Shown here piece by piece: positions 1 through 8,749 of a DNA stretch of 52,521 bases (the stretch's first letter is position 1; the number at the start of each line of letters is the position of its first letter). The position numbers and the translations under genes are program-made. This DNA is from Verrucomicrobiota bacterium. GTDB lineage: Bacteria; Verrucomicrobiota; Verrucomicrobiia; Limisphaerales; UBA9464. The notes under the pieces are model-generated. The model was given only the letters and a program-made list of their open reading frames with translations, did not search any database and had not been told where the DNA came from. The stretch is taken from NCBI GenBank assembly GCA_016871805.1, contig VHCG01000028.1:1-52521 (forward strand). The letters are read 5' to 3'.

Positions 1-480
1 TGGGATCGCATCCGCGACATGCGGATGAGCCTCTGTGTCACCTACTCGACCACCCGCGGTGGCTACCGGATCTATTCCGAATCCCAGGTCGACGAACTGC
101 TCCGGGAACTCCAGCGGGCCGACCTTGTCGTCGGATTCAACCATCTCCGCTTCGACTACGAGGTCCTCCACGGCTACACGCCCTTCGATCTGACCCAGCT
201 CCCGACGCTCGACATGATGGTGGATCTGAAGGAGCGGCTGGGGCACCGGCTCGGACTGGATTCGATCGCCGAGGCCACCTTCGGACTGAACAAGACCAGC
301 GAGGGGCTCCAGGCCATCGAATGGTTTCGTGAGGGAAAGATGGCGGAGATCGCCGAATACTGCTGCTTCGACGTGAAGCTCACGAAGCTCGTCCACGAGT
401 TCGGGGTGCAGAACCGGCAGCTGTTCTACAAGAACCGCTTCGGGGCCCTGCTGTCGGTCGCCGTCGACTGGAAGCCCTGA
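1..480 (+). CDS. RNase H-like DEDD 3'-5' exonuclease, 3' part of gene
   Basis: The reading frame is open to the first base, so the gene starts upstream of the window and only the last 159 codons are seen. The visible part has an Exo II-type motif (FNHLRFD, residues about 46-52) and an Exo III-type motif YxxxD (YCCFD, residues 120-124), the arrangement of DEDDy-type RNase H-fold exonucleases. The Exo I motif would lie upstream. In related bacteria this domain is a stand-alone protein or is fused to a DEAD/DEAH helicase, so the full protein could be larger than a simple nuclease. The product is presumably cytosolic and acts on nucleic acid. The gene converges with the next gene after a 19-base gap. 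The fold assignment is fairly secure; the precise substrate is unknown. Confidence 0.7.
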   Translation, partial: WDRIRDMRMSLCVTYSTTRGGYRIYSESQVDELLRELQRADLVVGFNHLRFDYEVLHGYTPFDLTQLPTLDMMVDLKERLGHRLGLDSIAEATFGLNKTSEGLQAIEWFREGKMAEIAEYCCFDVKLTKLVHEFGVQNRQLFYKNRFGALLSVAVDWKP

Positions 481-499
481 GTCCGCTCGCGGGTCGGCG

Positions 500-1390
500 C
501 TAGTGCCAGACCCCAAGCGTCCGGAGCACCGCCCGGGTCCGGGGGACCTCATGAGTGCGGAACAGGTCCGTCTTTCCCAGCGCAGCCAGTACCGCGAAGA
601 AGGGTTCCGCGGAGCGGACCTCGTCCCCAAAGCACTCGAACGCGTGGGGCAGGGCATGACAGGTTGGCCAGCCAAGCGTCCGCAGACGGAAGGTGTTCAG
701 GAAGACCCGCATCTGGTGGCGGATCCGCACGGCGGAGTCCTGGAGGTTCCGGTAGTAGAATCCGAGCCCCGGATCGATCCAGAGACGCCGGACCCCGCAG
801 CGCTGTGCCGCCTCGACCCTTGGGGCGAAGTACTCGTACAGCATCGCGGTCGGATCGGATCCGAAGTCGAAGTCGGCCACCCGCCGCACATTGGCCCCCT
901 GCACGTGGCACAGGATCAGCGCCCCGTCGAAATCGGCCACCATCCGGAACAGCTCATCGGTCTGCTCCGTCCCCGTGAGGTTCAGCACCCGGGCCCCGGC
1001 CTCGAAACAGGACCGGGTCACGGATGGGTGATAGGTCTCCACCGAGACGATCAGGCCCGATCGCGAGAGCTCCCGGACCACCGGGAGGAGCTGAGATTGC
1101 TGGGCAGCCGCCCCGACCTCCGCGGCATGGGCCAGGGTCGATTCCGCGCCGATGTCCAGAATCGCCGCCCCCTGCGCCGCGAGGATCCGTCCACGTTCGA
1201 TGGCGGCGTCGGCGCCGAGACAGACCGATTCCCGATACCAGGAATCCGCTGACAGGTTGATCACCCCCATCAATGCGGGAGACACGTTGCCGTCAAACCG
1301 ATGCCCTCCGAGGTCGAAGGCGGCGACCTTGGCGTCCAGGGCGGGGGCGTGGTCGGAGGCGAGCCGCGACAGATCCTCGAGCGTTAGCAT
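500..1390 (-). CDS. dihydropteroate synthase family (pterin-binding) protein
   Basis: A 296-residue TIM-barrel protein of the pterin-binding family. The two signature regions of dihydropteroate synthases are recognisable: MGVINLSADSW (residues about 41-51; usual form MGILNVTPDSF) and DIGAEST (residues about 79-85; usual form DIGGEST). A later DPGLGF segment is also kept. The substitutions in the first signature, notably ADSW for PDSF, and the roughly 40-residue N-terminal extension separate it from a textbook FolP. It may be the folate enzyme (7,8-dihydropterin pyrophosphate plus p-aminobenzoate) or a paralogue acting on another pterin. The start ATG at 1390 is the only early Met. The gene ends convergent with the exonuclease gene. 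Family assignment is strong, exact reaction uncertain. Confidence 0.75.
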   Translation of the reverse strand: MLTLEDLSRLASDHAPALDAKVAAFDLGGHRFDGNVSPALMGVINLSADSWYRESVCLGADAAIERGRILAAQGAAILDIGAESTLAHAAEVGAAAQQSQLLPVVRELSRSGLIVSVETYHPSVTRSCFEAGARVLNLTGTEQTDELFRMVADFDGALILCHVQGANVRRVADFDFGSDPTAMLYEYFAPRVEAAQRCGVRRLWIDPGLGFYYRNLQDSAVRIRHQMRVFLNTFRLRTLGWPTCHALPHAFECFGDEVRSAEPFFAVLAALGKTDLFRTHEVPRTRAVLRTLGVWH

Positions 1391-1454
1391 GATCCTGGAA
1401 GAAACATCCGGTTCGTGGAATGTCGAGCCCAGGGAGGGGACCGGAGCGGAGGGG

Positions 1455-1712
1455 CCTCACACGACGACACGGCGACGCGGCGACGCGGATGAAGAACGGG
1501 AGAGAAAGGGAAGAATGGAGGCGGGGTGCGGTGGTGGCCTTGGGCCGAGGTGTCGAGGGGTGGCTGAGGCCGTGCCCTACCCCGCTGGGTGCGGGAATGC
1601 CCAACTCGTGCGGGTCTGAAACCTCGAATTCACAACACCCGACTCCTCTTCAATCTTTCCTGCCTCCTTGGTTGTCCTCCGTGTCTCCGCGTCGCCGCGT
1701 GAGTCCCCCCTC
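1455..1712. repeat. intergenic element with inverted GC-rich arms (copy 1)
   Basis: The segment between the pterin-family gene and the sulfatase begins (about 1455-1495) with a CTCACAC(G)GCGACGCGG-type sequence. It ends (about 1665-1712) with the same type of sequence in reverse orientation (CTCCGCGT/CGCCGCGTGAG on the plus strand). The interior contains TGGGTGCGGGA followed by TGCCCA, a weak hairpin core that also occurs in the second element at 10.1-10.6 kb. The right arm overlaps the last codons of the sulfatase. The two elements look like members of a dispersed repeat family, possibly a non-autonomous mobile element, but no target-site duplication is obvious. Confidence 0.55.
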
Positions 1713-3113
1713 CGTCTCCTTCAACCAGCCGCGCAGCGTGACGGTCATGGAGCGGACCCGGTCAGGATCCGCCGCCGCACGGTCGGAGGTCTCACCAGGA
1801 TCGGAACCGAGGTCGAACAATTCCGACGGGCCATCGGGCAGGGCCATCACCAGCTTCCATGGGCCCTGTCGGAGAGCGGCACTCGGACGGTGGCCGGAGC
1901 CGTGGGCGTGTGGATACGACCACGCCAGGAACCGGTCCCTGACCCGTGGATCCTCCTCGCCCCGCAGCACCCGGGTCAGTGAGACCCCATCGACGTGCTG
2001 CCCGGGGAGCAGCGGGATTCCGCAGAGGTCCAGAAGAGTCGGGTACAGGTCGGCCGTGGAGGCAGGCACCTGCACCGTCAACGGCTCCAGGCGGCCGGGC
2101 CAGACGATCCAGGTCGGGACCCGGATGCCGCCCTCGTAGACCCAACCCTTGCCGCACCGCAGGGGAAGGTTGCAGGTCGGTCCCGGACTCTTTCCCGAGA
2201 GCGTCGAAAGGCCGCCGTTGTCGGACGTGAACACGATCACCGTGTCCCGTCGCAACCCCAGCTGTTCCAGCGCGTCGGTCATGCGGCCGACATTCCTGTC
2301 GAGATTCTCCACCATCGCCGCGTAGTCGGGGTCGTCCTGTTCGGCTCGGGTCACGGACCCGTTCGGACCCGGAATCGTCCGGGTGGGACCATCACCCGAG
2401 ATCGCCGTGCGTCGGGTGCGATACTTGGCGGCCAGATCCCCGACCGGCTGGATGGGGGTATGCACGGCGTAGTGGCCCAGCATGAGGAAGAAAGGCCGGG
2501 TCAGATCCCGCTGGTGCAGGAACTCGATGGCGGAGGTCGTCAGGGCATCCGTGAGATAAGTGCCTGGGGCGACACGGTCGTAGTCGGGAACATCCCAGAC
2601 CGTCGAGTTCGTCGCCGAGGATCGGTACGGAGGGAAGTAGGAGGCCGGTTGACCCGCCCGGTTCACGCCGCGGATCCAGTCGAAACCGTGCCTTGTGGGT
2701 TGATCCTCCGGACCTTCACCGAGGTGCCATTTGCCCAGATAGGCCGTCTGGTATCCTGCCTTCTGGAAGGTCTCGGCGATGGTGGTCTCACCGTGGGGAA
2801 GCGCGACGCCCGAGGCGGGATGGATCCAGTCGGTGATGCCCAGTCGCTGCGGGACCTTGCCGGTCATGAGGGTCGCCCGCGTGGGCGAGCAGACGGGATG
2901 AGCCGAGTAGAATAACTGGAAGCGTACACCTGTCCTCGCGAGGGCGTCGAGTCGGGGTGTCTCGTGGAACCGGGATCCCTCGCAGGCGATGTCCGCCCAG
3001 CCGAGGTCGTCGACCAGCACCACCAAGACGTTGGGGGGACGTCGGGTTGGAGCCTGGGCGAGGGCTCCGGTGCAGAGGAGGATCAGGAGGAGAAGATGCC
3101 CGGGGACTCGCAT
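1650..3113 (-). CDS. secreted formylglycine-dependent sulfatase (arylsulfatase family)
   Basis: A 487-residue sulfatase with an N-terminal signal peptide (hydrophobic residues 7-16, likely cleavage after ALAQA near residue 21). The core motifs are present: metal-binding DDLGW (D35, D36), the C-x-P-x-R site CSPTR at residues 75-79, where the cysteine is converted to formylglycine by a maturase, KWHLG at 128-132, HTP near 218 and the second metal motif DNG at 298-300. It hydrolyses sulfate esters, in this phylum typically on polysaccharides, in the periplasm or outside the cell. No maturase or glycosidase gene is adjacent. The last roughly 17 residues (after GGLTRRRGD) are encoded by one arm of the intergenic repeat, so the C-terminal tail appears to have been acquired by read-through into the repeat. 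Substrate cannot be told from sequence. Confidence 0.9.
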   Translation of the reverse strand: MRVPGHLLLLILLCTGALAQAPTRRPPNVLVVLVDDLGWADIACEGSRFHETPRLDALARTGVRFQLFYSAHPVCSPTRATLMTGKVPQRLGITDWIHPASGVALPHGETTIAETFQKAGYQTAYLGKWHLGEGPEDQPTRHGFDWIRGVNRAGQPASYFPPYRSSATNSTVWDVPDYDRVAPGTYLTDALTTSAIEFLHQRDLTRPFFLMLGHYAVHTPIQPVGDLAAKYRTRRTAISGDGPTRTIPGPNGSVTRAEQDDPDYAAMVENLDRNVGRMTDALEQLGLRRDTVIVFTSDNGGLSTLSGKSPGPTCNLPLRCGKGWVYEGGIRVPTWIVWPGRLEPLTVQVPASTADLYPTLLDLCGIPLLPGQHVDGVSLTRVLRGEEDPRVRDRFLAWSYPHAHGSGHRPSAALRQGPWKLVMALPDGPSELFDLGSDPGETSDRAAADPDRVRSMTVTLRGWLKETEGGLTRRRGDTEDNQGGRKD

Positions 3114-3199
3114 GGTTCACCGGGAGATACCTGGTCGCTGTCGGCGGGTCGATCGCAGGTTGTCCGGACCCGGCCTCAAGGCGGGTGCCTCGACCTTGC

Positions 3200-3574
3200 T
3201 CAGAACTGGGCCGGACTCAGTCCCAGCGCGACGATCGAGCAGGCCTGGACGACCTTCAGTCCCAGGGATTCGGCGGCGGCGACGACCTCCCCGGAGTCCG
3301 CTCCGGGGTTGAGCCACAGTTCCTCACACCCTCGCTGCGCGATGTCGGGGAGTAGCTTCAAGGTCACCGGGGGCGGAAGATACACGCTGATGACCTCGGG
3401 GCGTTCCGGGACGTCTCGGATGGACGGGAACGACGGGAGACCCTCGACGGCGGGTTCCTTCGGGTTGATCGGGAATACCCGGAATCCGCTCTGGAGGTAG
3501 GCCCGGACGGCTTTGTTCCCGAATTTGTTGCGGTCGGCGGAAGCTCCGAGGATGGCCACCGTGGTCGTCTTCAT
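3200..3574 (-). CDS. CoA-binding domain protein (Rossmann fold, YccU type)
   Basis: A small protein (124 residues from the ATG at 3574; a GTG nine bases upstream at 3583 gives 127). It matches the single-domain CoA-binding family: AILGAS at the N-terminus as the nucleotide/CoA loop, FGNKAVRAYL, the PINPKEPAVEGLP segment and LWLNPGADS in the second half. Such proteins resemble the N-terminal domain of succinyl-CoA synthetase alpha subunits; their physiological role is not well defined. It is the last gene of a minus-strand set with the 65-residue protein (stop 10-19 bases upstream) and ygiQ. A GAGG sequence lies about 7 bases before the GTG, so that start cannot be excluded. Confidence 0.8.
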   Translation of the reverse strand: MKTTTVAILGASADRNKFGNKAVRAYLQSGFRVFPINPKEPAVEGLPSFPSIRDVPERPEVISVYLPPPVTLKLLPDIAQRGCEELWLNPGADSGEVVAAAESLGLKVVQACSIVALGLSPAQF

Positions 3575-3592
3575 GGGAATCACGGGAGCGCC

Positions 3593-3790
3593 TCAAAACC
3601 TCGGAAGCAGGGTGGCCAGCAGGTTCCCTCTGCCAATGAGCCGTCCGCTGGAATCCCGGGTCTCGTCCCGCATGGGATCGTAGGTCCCACGGATCATCCC
3701 GGAGGCATTGCGGATCTCGAGCTTCGATCCGGAGGGGCGAATTTTGCCGAGCAGCTTTCCGCTTCGATCCCTGAGTTCTTGGTCGGCCAT
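3593..3790 (-). CDS. small beta-repeat protein (unknown function)
   Basis: A 65-residue protein that I cannot place in a named family with certainty. It is built of short repeats of the form (E)xRDxxGxLxG: ELRDRSGKLLGKI, EIRNASGMIRGTY and ETRDSSGRLIGRG. This pattern suggests a small closed beta structure of repeated hairpins (a 'beta-flower' type fold). There is no signal peptide or membrane segment, so it is probably cytosolic. It lies between ygiQ (23-base gap upstream) and the CoA-binding gene (10-19 bases downstream) and is probably cotranscribed with both. The regular repeat and the tight operon position argue that it is a real gene. Confidence 0.65.
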   Translation of the reverse strand: MADQELRDRSGKLLGKIRPSGSKLEIRNASGMIRGTYDPMRDETRDSSGRLIGRGNLLATLLPRF

Positions 3791-3813
3791 GGTCTTCCGT
3801 CCCTTTCGTGAAT

Positions 3814-5628
3814 TCAGTCGACCGTATCGAGCTGCGCCCCGGGATCGGCGGCAACCATCGGTTTGCCGCCGCGTCGTGAACCGGTGGGCCGGACCTCGTG
3901 GAGGGCGTTCGGACGGAGCATGCGTTTCTGGCGTTCGCGGTCGCCGGCGTTCTTCACCACCGGGATGGGTTTGCCGGTGTTGATGTCCAGGCCGGTGACA
4001 TACATGGCCGCGGAACCGGTCATGGGCAGAGGAATGAAGTCCTGCACCTGCTGGAGGTTCCAGCGTTCCTTCTTCAGGAACTGCTCCACCGCCCCCATCT
4101 CCTTCTCGGTGCAGCCTGGGAAGCTCGAGATGAAGTAGGGAACCAGGTACTGCTCCTTGCCTGCCTCCTCGCTCAGGTCGAAGAACTTCTCCATGAACGC
4201 CGGGAAGTCACCCGCGGGCTTGCGCATGCGACGCAGGACATCGGGATCCATGTGTTCCGGGGCCACTTTCATGTGGCCCGACACATGGTTCTGGACGAGT
4301 TCCTTGAGGTACTCCGGTGTGCGGAGGGCGACGTCCATGCGGATACCCGACTGGACGAACACATGCTTCACGCCGGGTTGGCTCCGGGCGCCGCGCAGGA
4401 GGTCGAGCCCGGCCTTTTCGTTGATCTCGAGCACCGGACAGATGCTCGGCCAGAGGCAGCTGGGTCGATGACATTTCTGGCATTCCTCGGAATGCCCGTT
4501 CCGGGCGCCGTACAGGTTGGCGGTGGGACCGCCCAGATCCGAGATGGTCCCCTTGAAGTTCCCCGATTCGGTGAGCTTCCGGATCTCCTTGAGGACGGAG
4601 TCGACGCTCCGGCTCGAGAGGAACTTGCCCTGGTGGAAGCCCAGTCCGCAGAAGGTGCAGCCACCGGGGCAGCCGCGGGAGACGATGATGGAGTCCTTGA
4701 TCGTGGCGAATCCCGGCACCGGCTCGGTGTAGCTCGGGTGCGCCGCCCGCATGAACGGGAGCTCGTACAAGGCGTCGAGATCGGGTCCGTCGACCGGATA
4801 GGCCGGGGCCTCCTGGAGGACGGCCCGGTCGCCGTGACGCTGGAGCAGGCGGCGTCCGCTGTAGGGGGTCTGCTGGGCCTCGACGACCTTGGTGAGGCGG
4901 AGCAGGTGGGTCTTGTCCGTCTGGAGCTCCTCCCAGGATGGCAGCACGATGCAGTCGCTCAGGTCCTCGGAGGCCACGGCCTTGCTGCCCAGGAAGACGG
5001 CGGTGCCGCGGATCCCGCGGAAGCCCTTCCGGCCTTCCTGGAGACGGGACACGATCTCGCGGACGGCCTGTTCGCCCATGCCGTAGACGAGGACATCGGC
5101 TTTGGCGAGGGAGAGGATCGACGGCTTGAGTTTGTCCTCCCAGTAGTCGTAGTGGGCCACCCGGCGCATCGAGGCCTCCATACCTCCCAGCACCACGGGC
5201 ACCCCGGGGAAGGCCCGTCGGGCCATCTGCGAATACACGATCGAGGCGTGGTTCGGACGTCGGCCCGGGACGCCCCCGGCGCTGTAGACGTCGTCCTTCC
5301 GCTTGTGCCGGGCCGCCGTGTAGTTGGACAGCATCGAGTCGAGATTGCCGGCGGTGATGCCGACGAAGAGCCGCGGGGTGCCCATGACCTGGATCGACTC
5401 GACGGTGGTCCAGTCTGGCTGGGCCACGATGCCGACTCGGAGCCCCATTCCCTCCAGCACGCGTCCGATCATCGACGCGCCGAACGACGGGTGATCGACG
5501 TAGGCGTCGCCGGTGATGATGAGGACGTCGAGCTCCGCCCAGCCGCGGGCGTCCATCTCGGCCCGGGTCATCGGCAGGAACCCGTCGGTCTTGGGCGGTC
5601 GAACCAGTGTAATGGGCTTGGATCCCAT
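3814..5628 (-). CDS. ygiQ: YgiQ family radical SAM protein
   Basis: A 604-residue protein starting at the ATG at 5628 (MGSKPITLV); the frame stays open for 56 codons upstream but that part has no family likeness. The radical SAM cluster C-x3-C-x2-C is GCPGGCTFCGLGFHQGK, with cysteines at residues 320, 324 and 327. The N-terminal part carries family landmarks: LIITGDAYVDHPSFG, VVLGGMEASMRR and VAHYDYWEDK. YgiQ-type proteins bind a [4Fe-4S] cluster and SAM; their reaction is not established. The length fits the shorter members of the family. It heads a minus-strand set with two small genes and diverges from glcF. No strong Shine-Dalgarno sequence is seen. Confidence 0.92.
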   Translation of the reverse strand: MGSKPITLVRPPKTDGFLPMTRAEMDARGWAELDVLIITGDAYVDHPSFGASMIGRVLEGMGLRVGIVAQPDWTTVESIQVMGTPRLFVGITAGNLDSMLSNYTAARHKRKDDVYSAGGVPGRRPNHASIVYSQMARRAFPGVPVVLGGMEASMRRVAHYDYWEDKLKPSILSLAKADVLVYGMGEQAVREIVSRLQEGRKGFRGIRGTAVFLGSKAVASEDLSDCIVLPSWEELQTDKTHLLRLTKVVEAQQTPYSGRRLLQRHGDRAVLQEAPAYPVDGPDLDALYELPFMRAAHPSYTEPVPGFATIKDSIIVSRGCPGGCTFCGLGFHQGKFLSSRSVDSVLKEIRKLTESGNFKGTISDLGGPTANLYGARNGHSEECQKCHRPSCLWPSICPVLEINEKAGLDLLRGARSQPGVKHVFVQSGIRMDVALRTPEYLKELVQNHVSGHMKVAPEHMDPDVLRRMRKPAGDFPAFMEKFFDLSEEAGKEQYLVPYFISSFPGCTEKEMGAVEQFLKKERWNLQQVQDFIPLPMTGSAAMYVTGLDINTGKPIPVVKNAGDRERQKRMLRPNALHEVRPTGSRRGGKPMVAADPGAQLDTVD

Positions 5629-5945
5629 GATAGGGCGATAGGGAACCGCAGCCCTGCCACGTTGGCAAATCAAAGCAGAGTAAAGCGGTCTGATTTGGTT
5701 GGAACGAGAGGTCTGACCCGGGAGGGCACGTGGACGCGCGAGGAAAAAGGATCGACGCGGGGGCGAATGGGGGAGACCCACCGGAGCGGACCGCATTTGA
5801 ATTTCTGCGAGAAGAGGCCCGATCGCAGAGGGAGTTCTGTCCGGAGCCGTCCTCGGATTCCATCCCGGTATGGATCTGTCTCATCCCCTGACGCCCGCCG
5901 TTTTGCTCGCCTCAGCGGCGGGGCTCCCCAAGACTCCGCCGAAGC
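5629..5945. other. divergent intergenic region between ygiQ and glcF
   Basis: This 317-base region should hold the promoters of both divergent genes. I see no convincing -35/-10 pair in either direction. The only clear element is a 13-base inverted repeat, TGCCACGTTGGCA, at 5655-5667, which lies 26 bases before the ygiQ start and could be an operator. Open frames crossing the region on both strands show no protein-like composition. Confidence 0.4.
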
Positions 5946-7250
5946 ATGACGGCGCCCCCTTCGCATCTCCGGGATCTCGACTATTCCGTGGTCCAGCAGT
6001 GCATGCACTGTGGCCTCTGCCTGCCGACGTGTCCGACCTACGACGCCACCAAGCTCGAGCGGAACTCGCCGCGGGGTCGGATCTCCCTGATGCGGGCTAT
6101 CGCCGACCAGCGGATCGAGCCCTCCAAGGCGTTCGGAGACGAGATGTACTTCTGCCTGGGCTGCCTTGCGTGCATGACCGCGTGTCCGGCGGGTGTGGAC
6201 TATGCGACGCTGTTCGAACACGCGCGGGCGGAGGTGGAATCCAAGGGACTCCTCGACACGCCGAAGCGTTCCCTCATCCGGCGTCTCACCCTCGGGTGGC
6301 TCTTTGAGGACCTGCGACGCCTCCAACTGCTGGGCAAGGCGATGCTCTGGTGGCAGTCCACCGGGCTTCAGGGCCTGGTCCGACGCAGCGGCATCCTCTC
6401 GCTCCTCCCGAAGCGTCTCCGGGATCTGGAGGCCATGACACCCCGGGTGGAATCCGAGTTCTCGGCCGACCTCATCGCTCCGGTCACCCCGGCCTCAGGG
6501 TCGCGCCGATACCGGGTCGCGATGCTCATCGGTTGCGCCCAGGATCTCACCTTTGCCTCCGTGAATCGCGACACGGTCGAGGTCCTCGCGCGCAACGGCT
6601 GCGAGGTGGTGACGCCGCCCCTCCAGAACTGCTGCGGATCCCTCCATGCCCACAATGGCGAGTGGGGACTGGCGCAGAACCTCGCCCGGAGGAACATCGA
6701 CCAGTTTCCGCCCGAGGAGTTCGACGCGATCATCACCAATGCCGGAGGCTGCGGCTCCCATCTCAAGCACTACGCCCATCTGCTGGCGGACGATCCCGCC
6801 TATCTACAGCGGGCGCGGCTGTGGGATCGCAAGGTGAAGGACATCCACGAGTGGCTGGCCCAGATCGGAGTGGCTGCGCCCGCCGCCGCGGGTGCTCCCG
6901 AGCAGGTCGTAACCTATCACGAGTCGTGTCATCTCTGCCACGGACAGAAGGTGGTGAGCCAGCCGCGCCAGCTGCTCCGGCTGATCCCAGGTCTGAGGCT
7001 GGTCGAACTCCCGGAGTCGAACTGGTGCTGTGGCAGTGCGGGCATCTACAACATCACCCAGCCCGAAATGGCATCGCAGCTCCTCGAGCGGAAGATGGAC
7101 CATGTGTGCAGCACCGGGGCGACCGTCGTCGCCACCGGCAACCCGGGCTGCCTGATCCAGCTCGAGGTGGGCTGCCGCGGCCGTGGCGTCGCCCTTCGGA
7201 TCGTGCATCCGATCACGCTGCTTGCGGAGGCCTACCGGAGGATGGGCTGA
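5946..7250 (+). CDS. glcF: glycolate oxidase iron-sulfur subunit-like protein (GlcF)
   Basis: A 434-residue protein with the domain plan of GlcF: two N-terminal ferredoxin motifs, C19-x2-C22-x2-C25-x3-C29 (CMHCGLCLPTC) and C70-x2-C73-x2-C76-x3-C80 (CLGCLACMTAC), followed by two cysteine-rich CCG domains ending in NCCGSLHAHNG and NWCCGSAGIYN. GlcF carries electrons from the FAD subunit GlcD during oxidation of glycolate to glyoxylate, at the membrane. No glcD or glcE is next to it here, so the partner must be elsewhere, or the protein serves another (S)-2-hydroxy-acid or lactate oxidase. The ATG at 5946 directly precedes the first cluster and fits the family length. Closely related CCG-domain proteins such as LutA are less likely because those lack the two ferredoxin motifs. 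Confidence 0.88.
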   Translation: MTAPPSHLRDLDYSVVQQCMHCGLCLPTCPTYDATKLERNSPRGRISLMRAIADQRIEPSKAFGDEMYFCLGCLACMTACPAGVDYATLFEHARAEVESKGLLDTPKRSLIRRLTLGWLFEDLRRLQLLGKAMLWWQSTGLQGLVRRSGILSLLPKRLRDLEAMTPRVESEFSADLIAPVTPASGSRRYRVAMLIGCAQDLTFASVNRDTVEVLARNGCEVVTPPLQNCCGSLHAHNGEWGLAQNLARRNIDQFPPEEFDAIITNAGGCGSHLKHYAHLLADDPAYLQRARLWDRKVKDIHEWLAQIGVAAPAAAGAPEQVVTYHESCHLCHGQKVVSQPRQLLRLIPGLRLVELPESNWCCGSAGIYNITQPEMASQLLERKMDHVCSTGATVVATGNPGCLIQLEVGCRGRGVALRIVHPITLLAEAYRRMG

Positions 7251-7522
7251 GCCGTCGGGACCCAGTCGGAAGTGCGGTGCCGGTGGAGTCCCGGCGGGTG
7301 GATGATCTCACCCGAGGGTGTTGGATGCAGGCGATGGGCGGCTCCTTGTGGCGCGGGTTCAGGAAGGATCCAGAGCCTGGGACGGGAGTGCGGCTGGGGT
7401 GGTTGAGGGTCTTGGGGCCCACTCCCGCAGGGCAGTGCGCGTGCGACCGGGACGGCCCGAGACCCGTTCTGACGCCCGTCTTGCCCAGGAGGTCTGCCTA
7501 ACACACTCTCCCGGTCTGAATC

Positions 7523-8302
7523 ATGCCTGAGATCCCGTCCCCCGTCCGTTCCTTTAACGTCGACGAGCTGCCTGTGGACATCTTCGCGTCCAACGAAGTG
7601 ATGTCGGAGTTCGTCGCCCACCATGTCCGATCGATCCTGATCGATGCCGTCGCCCGGCAGGGTTCCGCTGCGGCCATCCTGGCCACGGGCAATTCCCAGA
7701 TCCGCTTCCTCAAGCGCCTTGTGGAGCTGGGCGGCATCGACTGGTCCCAGGTCACGCTCTTCCACATGGACGAATACCTCGGAATCCCGGCGGACCATCC
7801 GGCGGGTTTCCGACGCTACATGAGGGACCGCGTCGAGTCCCTGGTCCGACCCAGGGTGTTCCACTACATCGGAGGCGATGCCGATCTGCCGCAGATCGAG
7901 TGTGACCGCTACACGGCGCTTCTCCGGGCGCAGACGATCGACCTCTGCTGCATGGGTGTCGGGGAGAACGGGCACCTGGCCTTCAACGATCCCCCGGTGG
8001 CGCGGTTCGACGATCCGGCGTGGGTGAAGCTCGTGAAGCTCGACGACGCCTGCAAGATGCAGCAGGTGAAGGAGGGTCACTTCCCGTCCCTCGAGGCCGT
8101 CCCCGCCTATGCCATCACCCTCACCCTCCCCGCACTTGTGACGGCCCGTCAGGTCGTCTGCGTGGCTCCCGAGAAGCGCAAGGCGGTTCCGATTCGGGAT
8201 GCCCTGAAGGGCCCGATCTCGACGTCCTGTCCTGCCTCGTACCTCCGTCGCCAACCGCACGCACGACTCCTGCTCGACACGGATTCGGCGTCCCTTCTCT
8301 GA
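7523..8302 (+). CDS. nagB: glucosamine-6-phosphate deaminase family protein
   Basis: A 259-residue enzyme of the NagB/6-phosphogluconolactonase superfamily. The catalytic segment HMDEYLGI (D83, E84) and the second active-site loop GVGENGHLAFNDP (residues 145-157, with H151) identify the glucosamine-6-phosphate deaminase branch rather than the lactonase. The reaction is glucosamine 6-phosphate to fructose 6-phosphate plus ammonia, in the cytosol. The aspartate found before the catalytic histidine in E. coli NagB is Asn149 here; the Asn form also occurs in Gram-positive NagB proteins, so it does not imply loss of activity. It is first in a tight operon with ruvX (9-base gap), truA and trmL. The 272 bases upstream hold no other gene. 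Confidence 0.88.
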   Translation: MPEIPSPVRSFNVDELPVDIFASNEVMSEFVAHHVRSILIDAVARQGSAAAILATGNSQIRFLKRLVELGGIDWSQVTLFHMDEYLGIPADHPAGFRRYMRDRVESLVRPRVFHYIGGDADLPQIECDRYTALLRAQTIDLCCMGVGENGHLAFNDPPVARFDDPAWVKLVKLDDACKMQQVKEGHFPSLEAVPAYAITLTLPALVTARQVVCVAPEKRKAVPIRDALKGPISTSCPASYLRRQPHARLLLDTDSASLL

Positions 8303-8311
8303 GGTGGAGTC

Positions 8312-8734
8312 ATGCGCGTCCTGGCCCTCGATCATGGGACCCGTCGGGTGGGTGTTGCGGTGAGCGACACGCTCAAGATGATCGCACGGCCCCTGGAGTT
8401 CATCCCTGCCGAACCCTTCCCCGATTGCCTCGCGCGGATCCGGGAGCTCATCCGCACCCAGGAGGTCGAACTGATCCTCGTCGGGATGCCTCGGAACATG
8501 GATGGATCGTATGGCGAGGCGGCAGCCAGGGTCCGGGAGTTTGTCGCCGTGCTGAAGGAGTCGATCCTGGTCCCGATCCGAACCTGGGATGAACGGCTCA
8601 CATCGGTCCAGGCTGAGCGGTTCCTCCAGGAGGGCGGCATAAGGGGGCGGGACCAACGGCAGAAGGTGGACCAGGCTGCGGCAGCCGTGCTGCTCCAGAG
8701 CTACCTCGATAGCCTGTCGCCCTCGGTGGGCTGA
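8312..8734 (+). CDS. ruvX: YqgF/RuvX family pre-16S rRNA nuclease / Holliday junction resolvase
   Basis: A 140-residue protein of the usual RuvX/YqgF length with an RNase H-like fold. The N-terminal LALDHGTRRVGVAVSD contains the first catalytic aspartate (D7). GMPRNMDGS forms the conserved loop (usual form GLPxxxDG), WDERLTS carries the second acidic residue, and KVDQAAAAVLLQSYLD near the C-terminus carries the third. The family processes the 5' end of 16S rRNA and has been proposed as a resolvase. It is cytosolic. It sits 9 bases after nagB and 15 bases before truA in the same operon, so it is probably cotranscribed with them. Confidence 0.93.
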   Translation: MRVLALDHGTRRVGVAVSDTLKMIARPLEFIPAEPFPDCLARIRELIRTQEVELILVGMPRNMDGSYGEAAARVREFVAVLKESILVPIRTWDERLTSVQAERFLQEGGIRGRDQRQKVDQAAAAVLLQSYLDSLSPSVG

Positions 8735-8749
8735 GCCGGAGGGCGCCGG

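Noticed and set aside
3898..5949. 683-codon open frame on the plus strand opposite ygiQ
   Set aside because: It mirrors a well-supported radical SAM gene, has no family-like motif and is rich in Arg, Gly, Asp and His as expected for antisense frames of GC-rich genes.
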